DNA of 64,000 bases from Bythopirellula sp041737835 (GCA_041737835.1 JBGSQY010000001.1); one strand, 5' to 3'. Numbered from the stretch's first letter, positions 46,452-55,781 are shown. The notes: a model not told the origin generated them from the sequence alone. Translations and numbers: made by a program.

Positions 46452-47498
46452 ATGAAAGGTGTCTCGGCCCCTGCCGTCCGGATTGACCTGCTGAGCGACA
46501 CAATCACTCGGCCCACGCTGGAAATGCGTGCCGCGATGGCCGCCGCCGAGGTGGGGGACGACGTCTTTGGCGAAGACCCGACGACGGTCAAGCTGGAAGC
46601 CCGCATCGCTGAGATGCTCGGCAAGGAAGCGGCGTTGTTCATGCCCTCGGGGACGATGAGCAACTTGATTGGCCTGTTGGTGCATGCCATTCCCGGTGAG
46701 GAATTTCTCTGCGAGGCCAACTGCCACATCCTGAATTATGAGCAAGCCGGTTACGCACAAGTCGGTGGTTTGGGGGTGAATCCCATTCAGGGCGAGAATG
46801 GGATTCTGCATCTCAATCAATTGCGCGATCAGATACGTGGTCCCAACGATCACTTGGCGCGGACACGGCTTATCTGTTTAGAACAAACTCACAATCGTGC
46901 GGCCGGGCGGGTGTTGCCTTACGAGGGCGTGGTGGAAATTTGCGCTTGGGCCGCCGCGCATGATCTGGCGAGGCATTTGGATGGCGCGCGGTTGTTCAAT
47001 GCGGTTGTAGCTTCCGGGATTCCCGCCAAGGATTGGGCCCAGCACTTCGACACGGTGAGCGTTTGCTTCAGTAAAGGATTAGGCGCGCCGGTGGGCTCGG
47101 CGTTATGTGGCCCGACCGAAAAAATCAAACAGGCTCGCCGTCGTCGCAAGATGCTCGGTGGCGGCATGCGGCAAATCGGCAGCCTCGCCGCGGCGGCGCT
47201 CTTTGCACTTGATCATCATATTGATCGCTTGGCCGAGGATCACGAGAAAGCGCAAATCTTGGCAGCGGGGATTCGCGAGAACCCGCGACTGGCTTTGATC
47301 TCGGATCAGGTCGACACCAACATCGTAATTTTCACCGTGGCCGACGAGTTGGGCATGGCTGCGGAATTTTGCCAACAGCTGCTCCAGATCGGCATTCGTA
47401 TGAATGCCACGGCGCCGCAGAAAGTCCGGGCCGTGACGCATCTGGATGTTACGAAAGAGCAATGCGCCGAAGTGGCCGACGTGTTGCGAAAGTATTGA
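46452..47498 (+). CDS. ltaE: Low-specificity L-threonine aldolase
   Basis: A 348-residue PLP enzyme that splits L-threonine or L-allo-threonine to glycine and acetaldehyde. It opens with IDLLSDTITRPTLEMRAAMA and contains VGDDVFGEDPT, LFMPSGTMSNLIGL, the PLP lysine in VCFSKGLGAPVGSALCG (near residue 208) and CLEQTHNRAAGRVLP. GGAG lies before the ATG at 46452; an upstream start at 46437 is not needed. It is transcribed divergently from hisD. It may supply glycine; the exact stereo-preference is not predictable. Confidence 0.93.
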   Translation: MKGVSAPAVRIDLLSDTITRPTLEMRAAMAAAEVGDDVFGEDPTTVKLEARIAEMLGKEAALFMPSGTMSNLIGLLVHAIPGEEFLCEANCHILNYEQAGYAQVGGLGVNPIQGENGILHLNQLRDQIRGPNDHLARTRLICLEQTHNRAAGRVLPYEGVVEICAWAAAHDLARHLDGARLFNAVVASGIPAKDWAQHFDTVSVCFSKGLGAPVGSALCGPTEKIKQARRRRKMLGGGMRQIGSLAAAALFALDHHIDRLAEDHEKAQILAAGIRENPRLALISDQVDTNIVIFTVADELGMAAEFCQQLLQIGIRMNATAPQKVRAVTHLDVTKEQCAEVADVLRKY

Positions 47499-47567
47499 CC
47501 TGAGTTAATATGATGTTTCCAGACTTTTTTGGTACGGGCCAGCAATCGCACTTTAGGCGGCGCCTTG

Positions 47568-48287
47568 ATGGATAGCTACGAAGCAGACGAGTTAGGCCGA
47601 TACACTTCGCTGAGCAGTCTGGCGGTGTGCGCATTTTTGCTGGGCTTGGCTTCCCTGGTAGCGCTGTTGTCGCCACTGTTGGTCGTCGTGCCAATTGCCG
47701 GAATTATTGTGTCGCTCCTGGCCTTGCTACGGATCAACAACTCGGCGGGGGCGCTCTCGGGGACAAAACTTGTTTACATCGCGTTGGCTTTGAGCGTCGT
47801 TTGCGTGGTGGCCGGCCCTTTGCGCGTCAAAGTTCGCGATCGCCTTTACCAGAGCCAAGCCGATGCGAGCGCGCAAGAGTGGTTGCAGCTCTTGGCCAAA
47901 GCAGAAAATCAACAAGCTCTCAACGGCATTACGGGCAACGCGAAGATGTATCTGATGGAGCCCCCGTCTCCTGGAGGGCCGCCGCAGACTTTTGATGAGC
48001 AAATGTATGTGGTCAAGCTGGGAGAAGATCCCTTAGCCGCCAAGCTTCAAGAAGAAGCCCAGCATGGTGAGTTGGAGTTTGCCGTGCGGGATTTCAAGTC
48101 CGATGCCGACGGGCCGAACCCCCGCGCGGAGGTGACTTACCAAACCGTTAAGCCCGACGATTCCCTCACGATGAAGCTCGTGTTGTTACGTTCGATTAGT
48201 CCCAGTCGCGGGGGCGAATGGCTCATTGATTCTTGGAGGCTGGAAAGCGAAACAGCCCATGACCACGCGCATCCTCATTCTCATTAA
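47568..48287 (+). CDS. DUF4190-like membrane protein with His-rich tail
   Basis: A 239-residue protein starting at ATG 47568. Two or three N-terminal helices (LAVCAFLLGLASLVALLSPL, VVVPIAGIIVSLLALL, LVYIALALSVVCVVAGPL) resemble DUF4190 membrane anchors. The soluble C-terminal part is likely periplasmic and includes FAVRDFKSDADGPNPRAEVT. The final residues are His-rich (ETAHDHAHPHSH), suggesting metal binding. The function is unknown. It follows the threonine aldolase by 70 bases. Confidence 0.75.
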   Translation: MDSYEADELGRYTSLSSLAVCAFLLGLASLVALLSPLLVVVPIAGIIVSLLALLRINNSAGALSGTKLVYIALALSVVCVVAGPLRVKVRDRLYQSQADASAQEWLQLLAKAENQQALNGITGNAKMYLMEPPSPGGPPQTFDEQMYVVKLGEDPLAAKLQEEAQHGELEFAVRDFKSDADGPNPRAEVTYQTVKPDDSLTMKLVLLRSISPSRGGEWLIDSWRLESETAHDHAHPHSH

Positions 48288-48734
48288 GTGATGCGGCTCA
48301 TTAAATACTGCGGCCCCATTAAAGTCGTGCAGGGCTGATTTTCGGCCGAAAACTCGCAACATACCTTAGGGTGTTAAACTTTGCCGATTGCGAAGTTCTT
48401 GTCGGGCACGGAAGCTTTTCCCACGCTGGCGTGATCGCTGGCGCGGCCAATCCCACCTAGGAATCTGCAGTGGACGGTCGTGCGATCCGTACAACCGGTA
48501 ATCTTTCACAAAAACTGCCTGTTACGAGCGGTGTTTTGAGAGAAATGCGTGGCCGTGGCTCGACTGGTGTTCTCGGCACAGTCGATACATGAGAGCGAGG
48601 CGGACGCATCTCCCGCGAATACGGTCCCCATGTCGACCGTCCATTGGGACCGGAGTTCGTCAAATAAACCTTGCCCAGTTGCGATCGTTGGTTGGAACCA
48701 ATCCGGCAAAGGGCAGAACAGAAGGAGCTATAAG
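48288..48734 (+). other. Long leader/promoter region of the BBP2 porin
   Basis: About 450 bases with no supported gene upstream of the porin. TTGGTT-gg-AACCAA (around 48690) is a perfect short inverted repeat close to the ribosome site. A frame from 48549 continues into the porin but codes for polar residues unlike a signal peptide, so it is taken as leader DNA. Confidence 0.5.
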
Positions 48735-50009
48735 GTGAAGTTAAAAACTTGGACAGCAGGTATCGCTGCTCTTGTGCTGTCTGCGGCGCCGGTGTTCGCC
48801 GTGGAAGGCAACGTGCAGTGGTCGAATTCGTTCGTAACACCTGCCAGTTGCGATGAAGATTCTTGTGATCCCGGCTGCGAATGCGGCGATCCTTGTGACT
48901 GTGGTTGTGGCGTTGGTGCCGTGGGCTTGTTCAGCGGCATCGGCGGTGGTTGCCTCGAGAATTTCACCCTGGCCAGCGCACTTGGCTTGGAAGACTCTTG
49001 GCTGGAAATCGGCGGCTGGACTCAAATCGCTTACTATGACCGTCAGGAACCCCTCTCGGTGACTCGTGGCGACTTGGGATCTTTCGACGACGTTCCTCGT
49101 GAATTGCAAGTTGCTCAACAATGGTTCTATGCCGGTAAGACCGCTGATGGTTCGAACGGCTTGGACTGGGGTTTCCGTGGAGACTTTATCTACGGTACTC
49201 AAGCTCAAAAGACCCAAGCGTTTGGCAACCCCGGCAACGAATGGGATAACGGTTGGGACAATGGCGTGTACGGTTGGGCTATCCCCCAAGCGTACGGCGA
49301 AATTGCCGTCGGCGATTTCAGCGCCAAAGTTGGTCACTTCTTCACCCCGCTTGGTTACGAAGTGATTCCCGCGACTGGCAACTTCTTCTTTAGCCATGCG
49401 TTGACGATGTACAACAGCGAACCGTTTACTCACACGGGCGTGTTGACTCAGTACACTGGCTTCGAAGGGTTGACCTTGTACAACGGCTGGACCGCAGGTT
49501 GGGACACCGGTTTCACCAATGCTAATGGTGGCAGCAACTACCTCGGCGGTTTCACGGCCCAGATGGTTGATTCCGTTTCCTTCACCTACTTGCTGACCTA
49601 TGGCAACTTCGGTCTCAAGGATGGTGGTGGCGACGACAGCTACTCGCACAGTGTTGTTATGAATGCCAGCTTGACCGACAAGTTGAGCTATATTTTCCAG
49701 ACCGACTACCTGTCGACGGACGAAAACAACGATGCCGGCAATCCCCGCATCGACAACGTTGGTGTCAATCAATACTTGATCTACCAATGGAACGACGTCA
49801 TCGGCTTCGGTACCCGTCTCGAATGGTGGAAAGGTGCGGGCCCCTTCGCTCCGTATAACACCCACTCCTCGAAGTACGAAGCTACCGGCGGCGTGAATAT
49901 CAAGTTGCTTGGCAACCTGATGATTCGTCCTGAAGTTCGTAAGGACTGGTATCCTGCCGAGGGTATTGACCGCGACATGATGGCATGTGATGCGATCTTG
50001 ACCTACTAA
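48735..50009 (+). CDS. BBP2-type outer-membrane porin, Cys-rich N terminus
   Basis: A 424-residue porin. AGGAG seven bases before the GTG at 48735 decides the start, and the signal peptide KLKTWTAGIAALVLSAAPVF follows, cut near FA. Seven Cys (39-58: CDEDSCDPGCECGDPCDCGC) sit just after it. The barrel (about 95-424) shows the OmpL-like beta-barrel porin-2 pattern: GLDWGFRGDFIYGTQAQ, KVGHFFTPLGYEV, YNSEPFTHTGVL, DKLSYIFQTDYLST and PEVRKDWYPAEG. Codon choice is strongly biased and a strong terminator follows, so it is probably abundant. It may form a diffusion channel, with the Cys cluster forming disulfides or binding metal. Confidence 0.85.
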   Translation: MKLKTWTAGIAALVLSAAPVFAVEGNVQWSNSFVTPASCDEDSCDPGCECGDPCDCGCGVGAVGLFSGIGGGCLENFTLASALGLEDSWLEIGGWTQIAYYDRQEPLSVTRGDLGSFDDVPRELQVAQQWFYAGKTADGSNGLDWGFRGDFIYGTQAQKTQAFGNPGNEWDNGWDNGVYGWAIPQAYGEIAVGDFSAKVGHFFTPLGYEVIPATGNFFFSHALTMYNSEPFTHTGVLTQYTGFEGLTLYNGWTAGWDTGFTNANGGSNYLGGFTAQMVDSVSFTYLLTYGNFGLKDGGGDDSYSHSVVMNASLTDKLSYIFQTDYLSTDENNDAGNPRIDNVGVNQYLIYQWNDVIGFGTRLEWWKGAGPFAPYNTHSSKYEATGGVNIKLLGNLMIRPEVRKDWYPAEGIDRDMMACDAILTY

Positions 50010-50041
50010 GGTTCGAATCGCTTAAGGGAACATCCCCCTCG

Positions 50042-50076
50042 CCGGGGGCCGTCTTCGGACGGCCTCCGGTTTTTTT
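50042..50076 (+). terminator. Intrinsic terminator with UUCG loop
   Basis: A 12-bp stem (CCGGGGGCCGTC with GACGGCCTCCGG, one mismatch), a TTCG tetraloop and seven T residues form a classic intrinsic terminator 32 bases after the porin stop. Confidence 0.93.
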
Positions 50077-50087
50077 ATGCGCCTTTC

Positions 50088-50792
50088 CTATTCCACGAGC
50101 GTGGGGATCTCTTCACTCCGTTGGATGAGCTGCGAGGCGAGCTTCCGCCGAGCCCACCAACCGACGCCTGTATCGTTGACTTCAAACGATTGCAGGGCGG
50201 GCAGGGCATCGACCAACTCCAACGCCGCCTTGGTGATTTGCGTCCCCGAAAGATCCAGGTGATGCAATTGTTGGAAAGCCGCCAGCTGCAGGGCACTCTC
50301 ATCGGAAAGCGTGCAGCCAGGGAGTTCCAGACGGATCAGTTTTTCTAACGCCGTGCGATTGGCAATCATCAGATCGATCATCGCCTCGGCCTGCTGTGAG
50401 TTTTCAAGGCGGATCGCCGTGATCGCGTCGGTGAGTTCGGCAAAGTCGCCGAACGAGCGCTGCAGCCAATCGATCATGCTCGTTTCGACGTTTGCACCCA
50501 TGGCCGTGAGTTTCGCAATGACGTCGCGGGATTGGAGATAGCCATCCATCTGCCGGGCAATCCAGCCCCGCGAATTGGCGCGGAATTCTAAATAGGCTTG
50601 CGCTTGCTGAAACGCTTCATGGAGTCCCGCGAAATCACTGGCGTTCCCACCATGGTCGGGATGCAGTTGCTTGGCCTTGGTAAAATAGGCCTGCTTGACG
50701 TCTTCCTCCGCATAAGGAGGAGCAACGCCCAGCACGACCATAAAGTCGGGCCGGCCATCGGCATCGCGGTGAATCAGGGGTGGACCAGACAT
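50088..50792 (-). CDS. J-domain protein with leucine-rich C terminus
   Basis: A 234-residue protein. A DnaJ-like J domain (about 17-80) has the HPD tripeptide in AKQLHPDHGGNASDFAGLHE; this domain activates Hsp70 ATPase. A helical middle segment follows. From about 150 to 220 come leucine-rich repeats (LIRLELPGCTLSD, LHHLDLSGTQITKAALELV, ALQSFEVNDTG). The LRR probably binds a client. GGAG six bases before the ATG supports the start. No other chaperone gene is nearby. J-LRR fusion is unusual. Confidence 0.8.
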   Translation of the reverse strand: MSGPPLIHRDADGRPDFMVVLGVAPPYAEEDVKQAYFTKAKQLHPDHGGNASDFAGLHEAFQQAQAYLEFRANSRGWIARQMDGYLQSRDVIAKLTAMGANVETSMIDWLQRSFGDFAELTDAITAIRLENSQQAEAMIDLMIANRTALEKLIRLELPGCTLSDESALQLAAFQQLHHLDLSGTQITKAALELVDALPALQSFEVNDTGVGWWARRKLASQLIQRSEEIPTLVE

Positions 50793-50926
50793 ATTTCGCT
50801 CCAGGGGTTAGGCATGTCAATTTTAAACCGAGAGCGTGGGAGGTGTTAGTCCCCGGGATTCTGTTGGCAAGATTTTACAATTGGCAACGAATAAGAAGTG
50901 ATAGACTGTTTCGACGAGGGCCAATC

Positions 50927-52228
50927 ATGTTTTTAAATAGCAAGATTTTATGGAAACGCTTCGGCTTAGGTTGCCTGGTCGTGGTGGCCGTCTTGCTGGT
51001 CGCCTATACAATCGTTGAATTTTGGACCGGTAGGCGACTGGAGAACCGACTCACCAAGTTGCGTGCCGCAGGAGAGCCGACCTCCATCGCTGACTTGGAA
51101 GCACCAGTCCCCGTTGATGACAACGCGGCAATGGTGCTCGCCGATGTGCGCCAACAAATTAAGGAATTTAGCAAAGCCCAGGGGATGTTTGACAAGACAC
51201 CTCAGGGGCTGGCGTATCGTGAATCGGAATCCAACACCGTGGAGCCTACAGTTGAACAGGTCAACATGATCCGCGGTATCCTAGCTATGTATCCCCAGGT
51301 CCCAATAGCAATTGAGAAAGCGGCCGGGTGTAATTATCACGTTCCACTACTCGACTATTCCATCGAGCCTCAATACTTTCTCGATCAACTCTTACACTCT
51401 ATCACGCTGAGCCGTGGGGTGAGCCGCTTCTGCAATTGGCAGATCACAGTTGCACTGGGTGATGGTGACTACGACGCTGCGGCTCGAATTGGCATCAACA
51501 TGTTAAAACTCGCCCGACTTCGGGATGCCGAGCCGACGATTACCAATGGGCTGCTAGGTTTGGCACTGCGTAGCGCGGCCGTTCAGGATCTGAATCGGGT
51601 GTTGCGGTCGGGAGGGATTTCTCCCGAGGTGCGCACTGAACTCGACAACGAACTTGCACGACACGACGATCCGTTCTGGATGGTGAAGATTATGAAAACT
51701 GAGCGAGCTTACAATCTTGATGCGAGCGGCGACTTGTTTTCTCAATTTCCGATGACTTGGGTAGGCAAATTGGTGCAGGTCGATACGTTGGATATGTATG
51801 AGGAATTGCTCGCGGTACTCGCGAAGCCACGATACGAATCGCGTGGTGAATTGCAAGCTGTGTTTGAACGTTCCTATTCGACACGGGTTTCCGAATCCCT
51901 CGTGCGCCTTTTCGAACCAAGCCTACAAGCCGCGCAAGAATCTTTTGATCGGACTACAGTAGAAATGCGCTGCTTGAGAATTCTCAACGCTGTTCAGGAC
52001 CAGGAGCAGCGCATGACCGACGATACAGTATCAATATCGCTGGAGGATCTCGCTCTTCCTGAGTCGGCAACGATCGATCCTTATAGTGGCGATCCTCTTA
52101 AGTTGAGACAGACTGGCGATGGCTGGGTCGTTTACTCAGTGATGAAGAACCGCAGAGACGACGCCGGAAATTTCGAAGCGTACGATGATTGGGGCGTCGC
52201 GCCGATTGGCTATCCAGACGCTGATTGA
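50927..52228 (+). CDS. Membrane-anchored protein, unknown
   Basis: From ATG 50927 (MFLNSKILWK) a 433-residue protein with one N-terminal helix (LGCLVVVAVLLVAYTIVEFW) and a mostly helical extracellular part. CGAGGG before the ATG supports the start; longer frames upstream code for unlike sequence. The C terminus (YSGDPLKLRQTGDGWVVYSV, then NRRDDAGNF) resembles the end of several planctomycete proteins of unknown function. No enzyme motif is seen. It stands between the J-domain gene and guaB and shows no obvious partner. Confidence 0.7.
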   Translation: MFLNSKILWKRFGLGCLVVVAVLLVAYTIVEFWTGRRLENRLTKLRAAGEPTSIADLEAPVPVDDNAAMVLADVRQQIKEFSKAQGMFDKTPQGLAYRESESNTVEPTVEQVNMIRGILAMYPQVPIAIEKAAGCNYHVPLLDYSIEPQYFLDQLLHSITLSRGVSRFCNWQITVALGDGDYDAAARIGINMLKLARLRDAEPTITNGLLGLALRSAAVQDLNRVLRSGGISPEVRTELDNELARHDDPFWMVKIMKTERAYNLDASGDLFSQFPMTWVGKLVQVDTLDMYEELLAVLAKPRYESRGELQAVFERSYSTRVSESLVRLFEPSLQAAQESFDRTTVEMRCLRILNAVQDQEQRMTDDTVSISLEDLALPESATIDPYSGDPLKLRQTGDGWVVYSVMKNRRDDAGNFEAYDDWGVAPIGYPDAD

Positions 52229-52328
52229 GCGCGTATGCCGCGTAATGGTCGCGGCTTTCTGAGGCGGTTGCCAACTCGCCCCCTCTCGTCGATAATCCGG
52301 GATTCACCTTGAGCCCTGGAGTCTCGCC

Positions 52329-53810
52329 ATGCAGGACAAGCTCCCTTCCACCACTGCTCTTACCTTCGACGATGTGTTGATCGAACCCCGCTATAGCGAA
52401 GTGGTTCCCTCGGAGGTCGACGTCACGACCCAACTCACCGAGCGAATTGAATTGCGGATGCCAATTCTCAGTTCGCCCATGGATACGGTCACCGAGAGCA
52501 AGATGGCAATCTCGCTCGCTCAAGAAGGGGGCCTCGGCGTCATTCATAAGAACATGTCTATCGAGCGGCAGACCGAGGAAGTCGACAAGGTGAAACGCTC
52601 GGCCAACGGCATCATCGTAGATCCCGTGACGCTGCCCCCCAATGCTAGCATTGCCGTCGCGCGGCAGACGATGGACGAGTCGAACGTGTCGGGCATTCCG
52701 ATCACCGAGAACGGCAAGCTCGTGGGAATTCTGACCCGCCGCGACCTGCGTTTTCTCGAAGATAATAGCTTGCCCATCTCTGAAGTGATGACCGGCGAAC
52801 CCCTGGTGACAGCACAGGGGACCGTAACGCTTGGGGAAGCTGAGAAGATTTTGATGGCAAAAAAGGTCGAGAAGCTGCTGTTGGTTGACGAAAATAACAG
52901 ACTGACGGGCCTGATTACGATCAAAGACATCGACATGATGCGGCGATTCCCTCAGGCCTGTAAAGATGCCCAAGGGCGCTTGCGTGTTGGTGCGGCGATT
53001 GGCGTGTTCGATTTTGAACGGGCCGAGAGCCTCATCGAAAAAGACGTCGATTTGCTCGTCGTCGACAGCGCCCACGGTCACTCGTCGAACGTCATCGAAA
53101 CAGTCAAACAACTCAAAGCCAAGTGGGATATCGACGTCGTTGCCGGAAACGTGGCGACGGCCGAAGGTTGCCGCGACCTGATCAAAGCGGGTGCCGATGC
53201 CGTGAAGGTGGGCATTGGGCCTGGTTCGATTTGCACGACGCGGGTGATCTCGGGGATCGGTGTTCCACAGATCACAGCCATTATTAATGTCGCGAGTGCG
53301 GCGGTTGGTTCCAAAACACGGATCATCGCCGACGGCGGCATACGCTTTTCAGGAGATATTACCAAAGCCCTGGCCGCGGGTGCCCACGTTGTGATGTTGG
53401 GTGGCTTGCTGGCGGGACTCGACGAAAGCCCCGGCGAGCGCGTGCTCTTTAAGGGCCGCACTTACAAGGCCTATCGCGGCATGGGATCGTTGGGGGCGAT
53501 GGTCCACGGTTCGAGTGAGAGATACCGCCAGTCGCATACAAGCGCTGGCAACGGCAAGTTGGTCCCCGAAGGAGTCGAGGGCCGCGTGCCGTATAAAGGT
53601 CCGCTGAGCCCTTACCTGTACCAATTGGTAGGTGGCTTGCGGGCAGGAATGGGTTATTGCGGAACAAAAACCATTGAGCAGCTGCGCACGCACGCCCGCT
53701 TCATTCAAGTGTCGCCGGCGAGTGTGCGGGAGAATCATCCCCATGACATTGCAATCACGCAAGAAGCGCCCAACTACACGGCCGAATTCTCGTCCGTGGA
53801 AGAGCATTAA
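52329..53810 (+). CDS. guaB: IMP dehydrogenase
   Basis: A 493-residue enzyme for the first committed step to GMP, oxidising IMP to XMP with NAD. It opens with LTFDDVLIEPRYSEV. Two CBS domains (about 95-215) sit in the usual place, at TGSVT-like linkers, with ESNVSGIPITENGKLVGILT. The catalytic Cys (near residue 303) is in GIGPGSICTTRVISGIGVPQ; the flap shows YRGMGSLGAM. The C terminus is RENHPHDIAITQEAPNYTAE, a monovalent-cation-site region. Its last 68 bases are also the N-terminal code of the following gene. Confidence 0.96.
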   Translation: MQDKLPSTTALTFDDVLIEPRYSEVVPSEVDVTTQLTERIELRMPILSSPMDTVTESKMAISLAQEGGLGVIHKNMSIERQTEEVDKVKRSANGIIVDPVTLPPNASIAVARQTMDESNVSGIPITENGKLVGILTRRDLRFLEDNSLPISEVMTGEPLVTAQGTVTLGEAEKILMAKKVEKLLLVDENNRLTGLITIKDIDMMRRFPQACKDAQGRLRVGAAIGVFDFERAESLIEKDVDLLVVDSAHGHSSNVIETVKQLKAKWDIDVVAGNVATAEGCRDLIKAGADAVKVGIGPGSICTTRVISGIGVPQITAIINVASAAVGSKTRIIADGGIRFSGDITKALAAGAHVVMLGGLLAGLDESPGERVLFKGRTYKAYRGMGSLGAMVHGSSERYRQSHTSAGNGKLVPEGVEGRVPYKGPLSPYLYQLVGGLRAGMGYCGTKTIEQLRTHARFIQVSPASVRENHPHDIAITQEAPNYTAEFSSVEEH

Positions 53811-55080
53811 ATTTGTCGGCGCGTTGGCACTTGGTTTGTTAAGTGCTCAAGGGCCACTCGTTTCTGCCGCCGACTTGAATTGGGGGCGTTCCGCCGCAGC
53901 GGTTCCAAGTGTGGCAATTACTGCCGAGATGATGGAGCAAGAATTCGATGCTCCGGATGCTGCAATCGCTGAACAGCCTCAAGCTCAACCGGCCGATTTT
54001 GTCGCTTCGCAGGAAGTCGCTCAAGGATCGGCACGGATGGCAGCCGCTTGGGAAGACGATGATGCCTTGGCCGCGGAGTTGCAAGATGCACCCGCCGAAA
54101 TTCCTGTCGAACAACCTGCTCCTCAAACGGGCGAAAGCCGGAGTGTGTTGACCAATCGCAATAACTTGGATGCAGCGCTCAATACGATAGATCCGTTTGA
54201 GGCCGATGACCGCACGGCACAAGTTCCCGAAGATTTGTTCGACGAACCCGAGGCCGAACCTATTCCGCAACTTGAGAATCGGATCGATGCCGTTCAAGAC
54301 GCGGTCGAAGGCGAAATTAACCGTCGTCAACGCGAACCCAAAGAATTGATCGACGAGCCACGCATTTACGAGCCGGAAGATTCGTTCGACCTGGAAACCG
54401 TCGAGCCCGATGATGCAGAAGAAGTTGAAACGGAACAAACTCCGCTGGAATCGGAAGAAGAGCCCAGCGATGAGGCTGAGGATCAGACCCAGATCAACGG
54501 CCAGAAGGGGCCGAGCGATCTGAATTTCCAATTGCAGACGCCCCCGAAGCAAGATTCGGATATGGTGCGTCCCTTTGGCAGCAACGATTTTGTGGCCGAA
54601 GAAATTCGTGAATCCCAGAAGAACTGCGAAGAAGAATTAGCGGCCCTCAAGAGCGACCGCATCGACAGCGTCGATCTGAGCATTCACATCGATGGGGTGG
54701 CTGGGGAAGATTTCCCGTACGAATGCCAGTTGGGCAATGAGGAACTCCAACCCCGCGTTTGGCCTGAGATTACTTACACGTGGAAGGCCTCAGCGTTGTG
54801 CTACAAGCCGCTTTACTTCGAGCAAACCCAACTGGAACGCTACGGCCACACTTGGCCACGTTGCGTGCAGCCGATCATGTCGGGGGCTCACTTCTTCGGT
54901 TCGGTCGCCATCCTGCCCTACAAGATGGGGCTCGAAACACCGAACGAATGCATCTACTCCTTGGGTCATTATCGGCCCGGCAGTTGTGCGCCGTACTATA
55001 TCGAAGCGATCCCGTTCACATGGCGAGCAGCGGCATTCCAAACCGGAGCGGTGACGGGCCTGCATTTCGCCACGCCCTAA
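53743..55080 (+). CDS. Exported acidic protein overlapping guaB
   Basis: A 445-residue protein whose ATG at 53743 lies inside guaB in a different frame; the overlap is 68 bases. GGGAG about ten bases before the ATG is a plausible ribosome site. No later in-frame ATG or GTG precedes the hydrophobic core IKFVGALALGLLSAQGPLVS, so the positively charged n-region must be read from within guaB. Cleavage near VSAAD is expected. Residues 50-330 are Glu, Asp, Pro and Gln rich, probably disordered. The last 120 residues contain conserved-looking blocks (FPYECQLGNEELQPRVWPEI, THLEQ-type aromatic and Cys residues: CYKPLYFEQ, WPRCVQPIMSGAHFFG, GSCAPYYIEAIPF). No known family named. Confidence 0.75.
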   Translation: MTLQSRKKRPTTRPNSRPWKSIKFVGALALGLLSAQGPLVSAADLNWGRSAAAVPSVAITAEMMEQEFDAPDAAIAEQPQAQPADFVASQEVAQGSARMAAAWEDDDALAAELQDAPAEIPVEQPAPQTGESRSVLTNRNNLDAALNTIDPFEADDRTAQVPEDLFDEPEAEPIPQLENRIDAVQDAVEGEINRRQREPKELIDEPRIYEPEDSFDLETVEPDDAEEVETEQTPLESEEEPSDEAEDQTQINGQKGPSDLNFQLQTPPKQDSDMVRPFGSNDFVAEEIRESQKNCEEELAALKSDRIDSVDLSIHIDGVAGEDFPYECQLGNEELQPRVWPEITYTWKASALCYKPLYFEQTQLERYGHTWPRCVQPIMSGAHFFGSVAILPYKMGLETPNECIYSLGHYRPGSCAPYYIEAIPFTWRAAAFQTGAVTGLHFATP

Positions 55081-55112
55081 TCGCAACCTAAAGGCGACGA
55101 TATAATCCTGGG

Positions 55113-55781
55113 ATGAAAGCTCTCACGCGCGCTGAATCACGGGACGTTGATCGCCGAGCGATTGAAGAACTGGGCATCCCCGGCATTGTGCTGATGGAAA
55201 ATGCTGGCCGGGGCGTGGTCGACGTTCTCATGAATCGAGAACGACGCCCACGCAAAGTGCTCATTCTTTGTGGCAAGGGGAACAACGGCGGCGACGGCTT
55301 TGTGATAGCGCGGCACTTGGCGATTTGCGAAGTGGCTGTGCAGGTGGTGATTCTCACACCCGCCGAGGAATTCACGGGCGATGCCCAAACGAATTTTCAA
55401 ATCATCGAGCGATTGGGACTACGCATCGCCGATTTGTCGCAGGCAACCGAGCTCGTAGCGAGTCTCGATAACTTGGCGCAAGGATGTGATTGGCTCGTTG
55501 ATGCAATGCTCGGAACGGGGGCGGTGGGTGAACCGCGTGAACCGTATCGCACGGCAATTGAGTGGCTGAACGAACAATTAATTCTTAAGCTCGCGGTTGA
55601 TCTCCCTAGTGGGCTGGATTGCGACACGGGCATGCCTTCGACAACAACGGTGCGGGCGGATGTCACGTGTACGTTTCATGCCCCCAAGGTTGGCTTTACC
55701 ACACGCGAAGCGTTAGAGTTCCTTGGCGAACTGAATGTGGTTTCGATTGGGCTCCCCATCGAAGGTTGGGGGGTGGCGTGA
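55113..55781 (+). CDS. nnrE: NAD(P)H-hydrate epimerase
   Basis: A 222-residue single-domain YjeF_N protein that repairs hydrated NADH and NADPH by epimerising them. Family blocks are the start MKALTRAESRDVDRRAIEEL, then GIVLMENAGRGV, the substrate loop LILCGKGNNGGDGFVIARHL, WLVDAMLGTGAVGEP and AVDLPSGLDCDTG, in which Asp is catalytic. The usual partner dehydratase domain (NnrD) is not fused and not nearby. It overlaps the DUF454 start by four bases (GTGA), so the two are translated together. Confidence 0.93.
   Translation: MKALTRAESRDVDRRAIEELGIPGIVLMENAGRGVVDVLMNRERRPRKVLILCGKGNNGGDGFVIARHLAICEVAVQVVILTPAEEFTGDAQTNFQIIERLGLRIADLSQATELVASLDNLAQGCDWLVDAMLGTGAVGEPREPYRTAIEWLNEQLILKLAVDLPSGLDCDTGMPSTTTVRADVTCTFHAPKVGFTTREALEFLGELNVVSIGLPIEGWGVA

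Noticed and set aside
48741..49865. Minus-strand frame of 374 codons
   Set aside because: Antisense to the porin with strong codon bias, which opens the mirror frame. No start signal.
52098..53111. Minus-strand frame of 337 codons
   Set aside because: Antisense to guaB; composition is only the mirror of IMP dehydrogenase codons.
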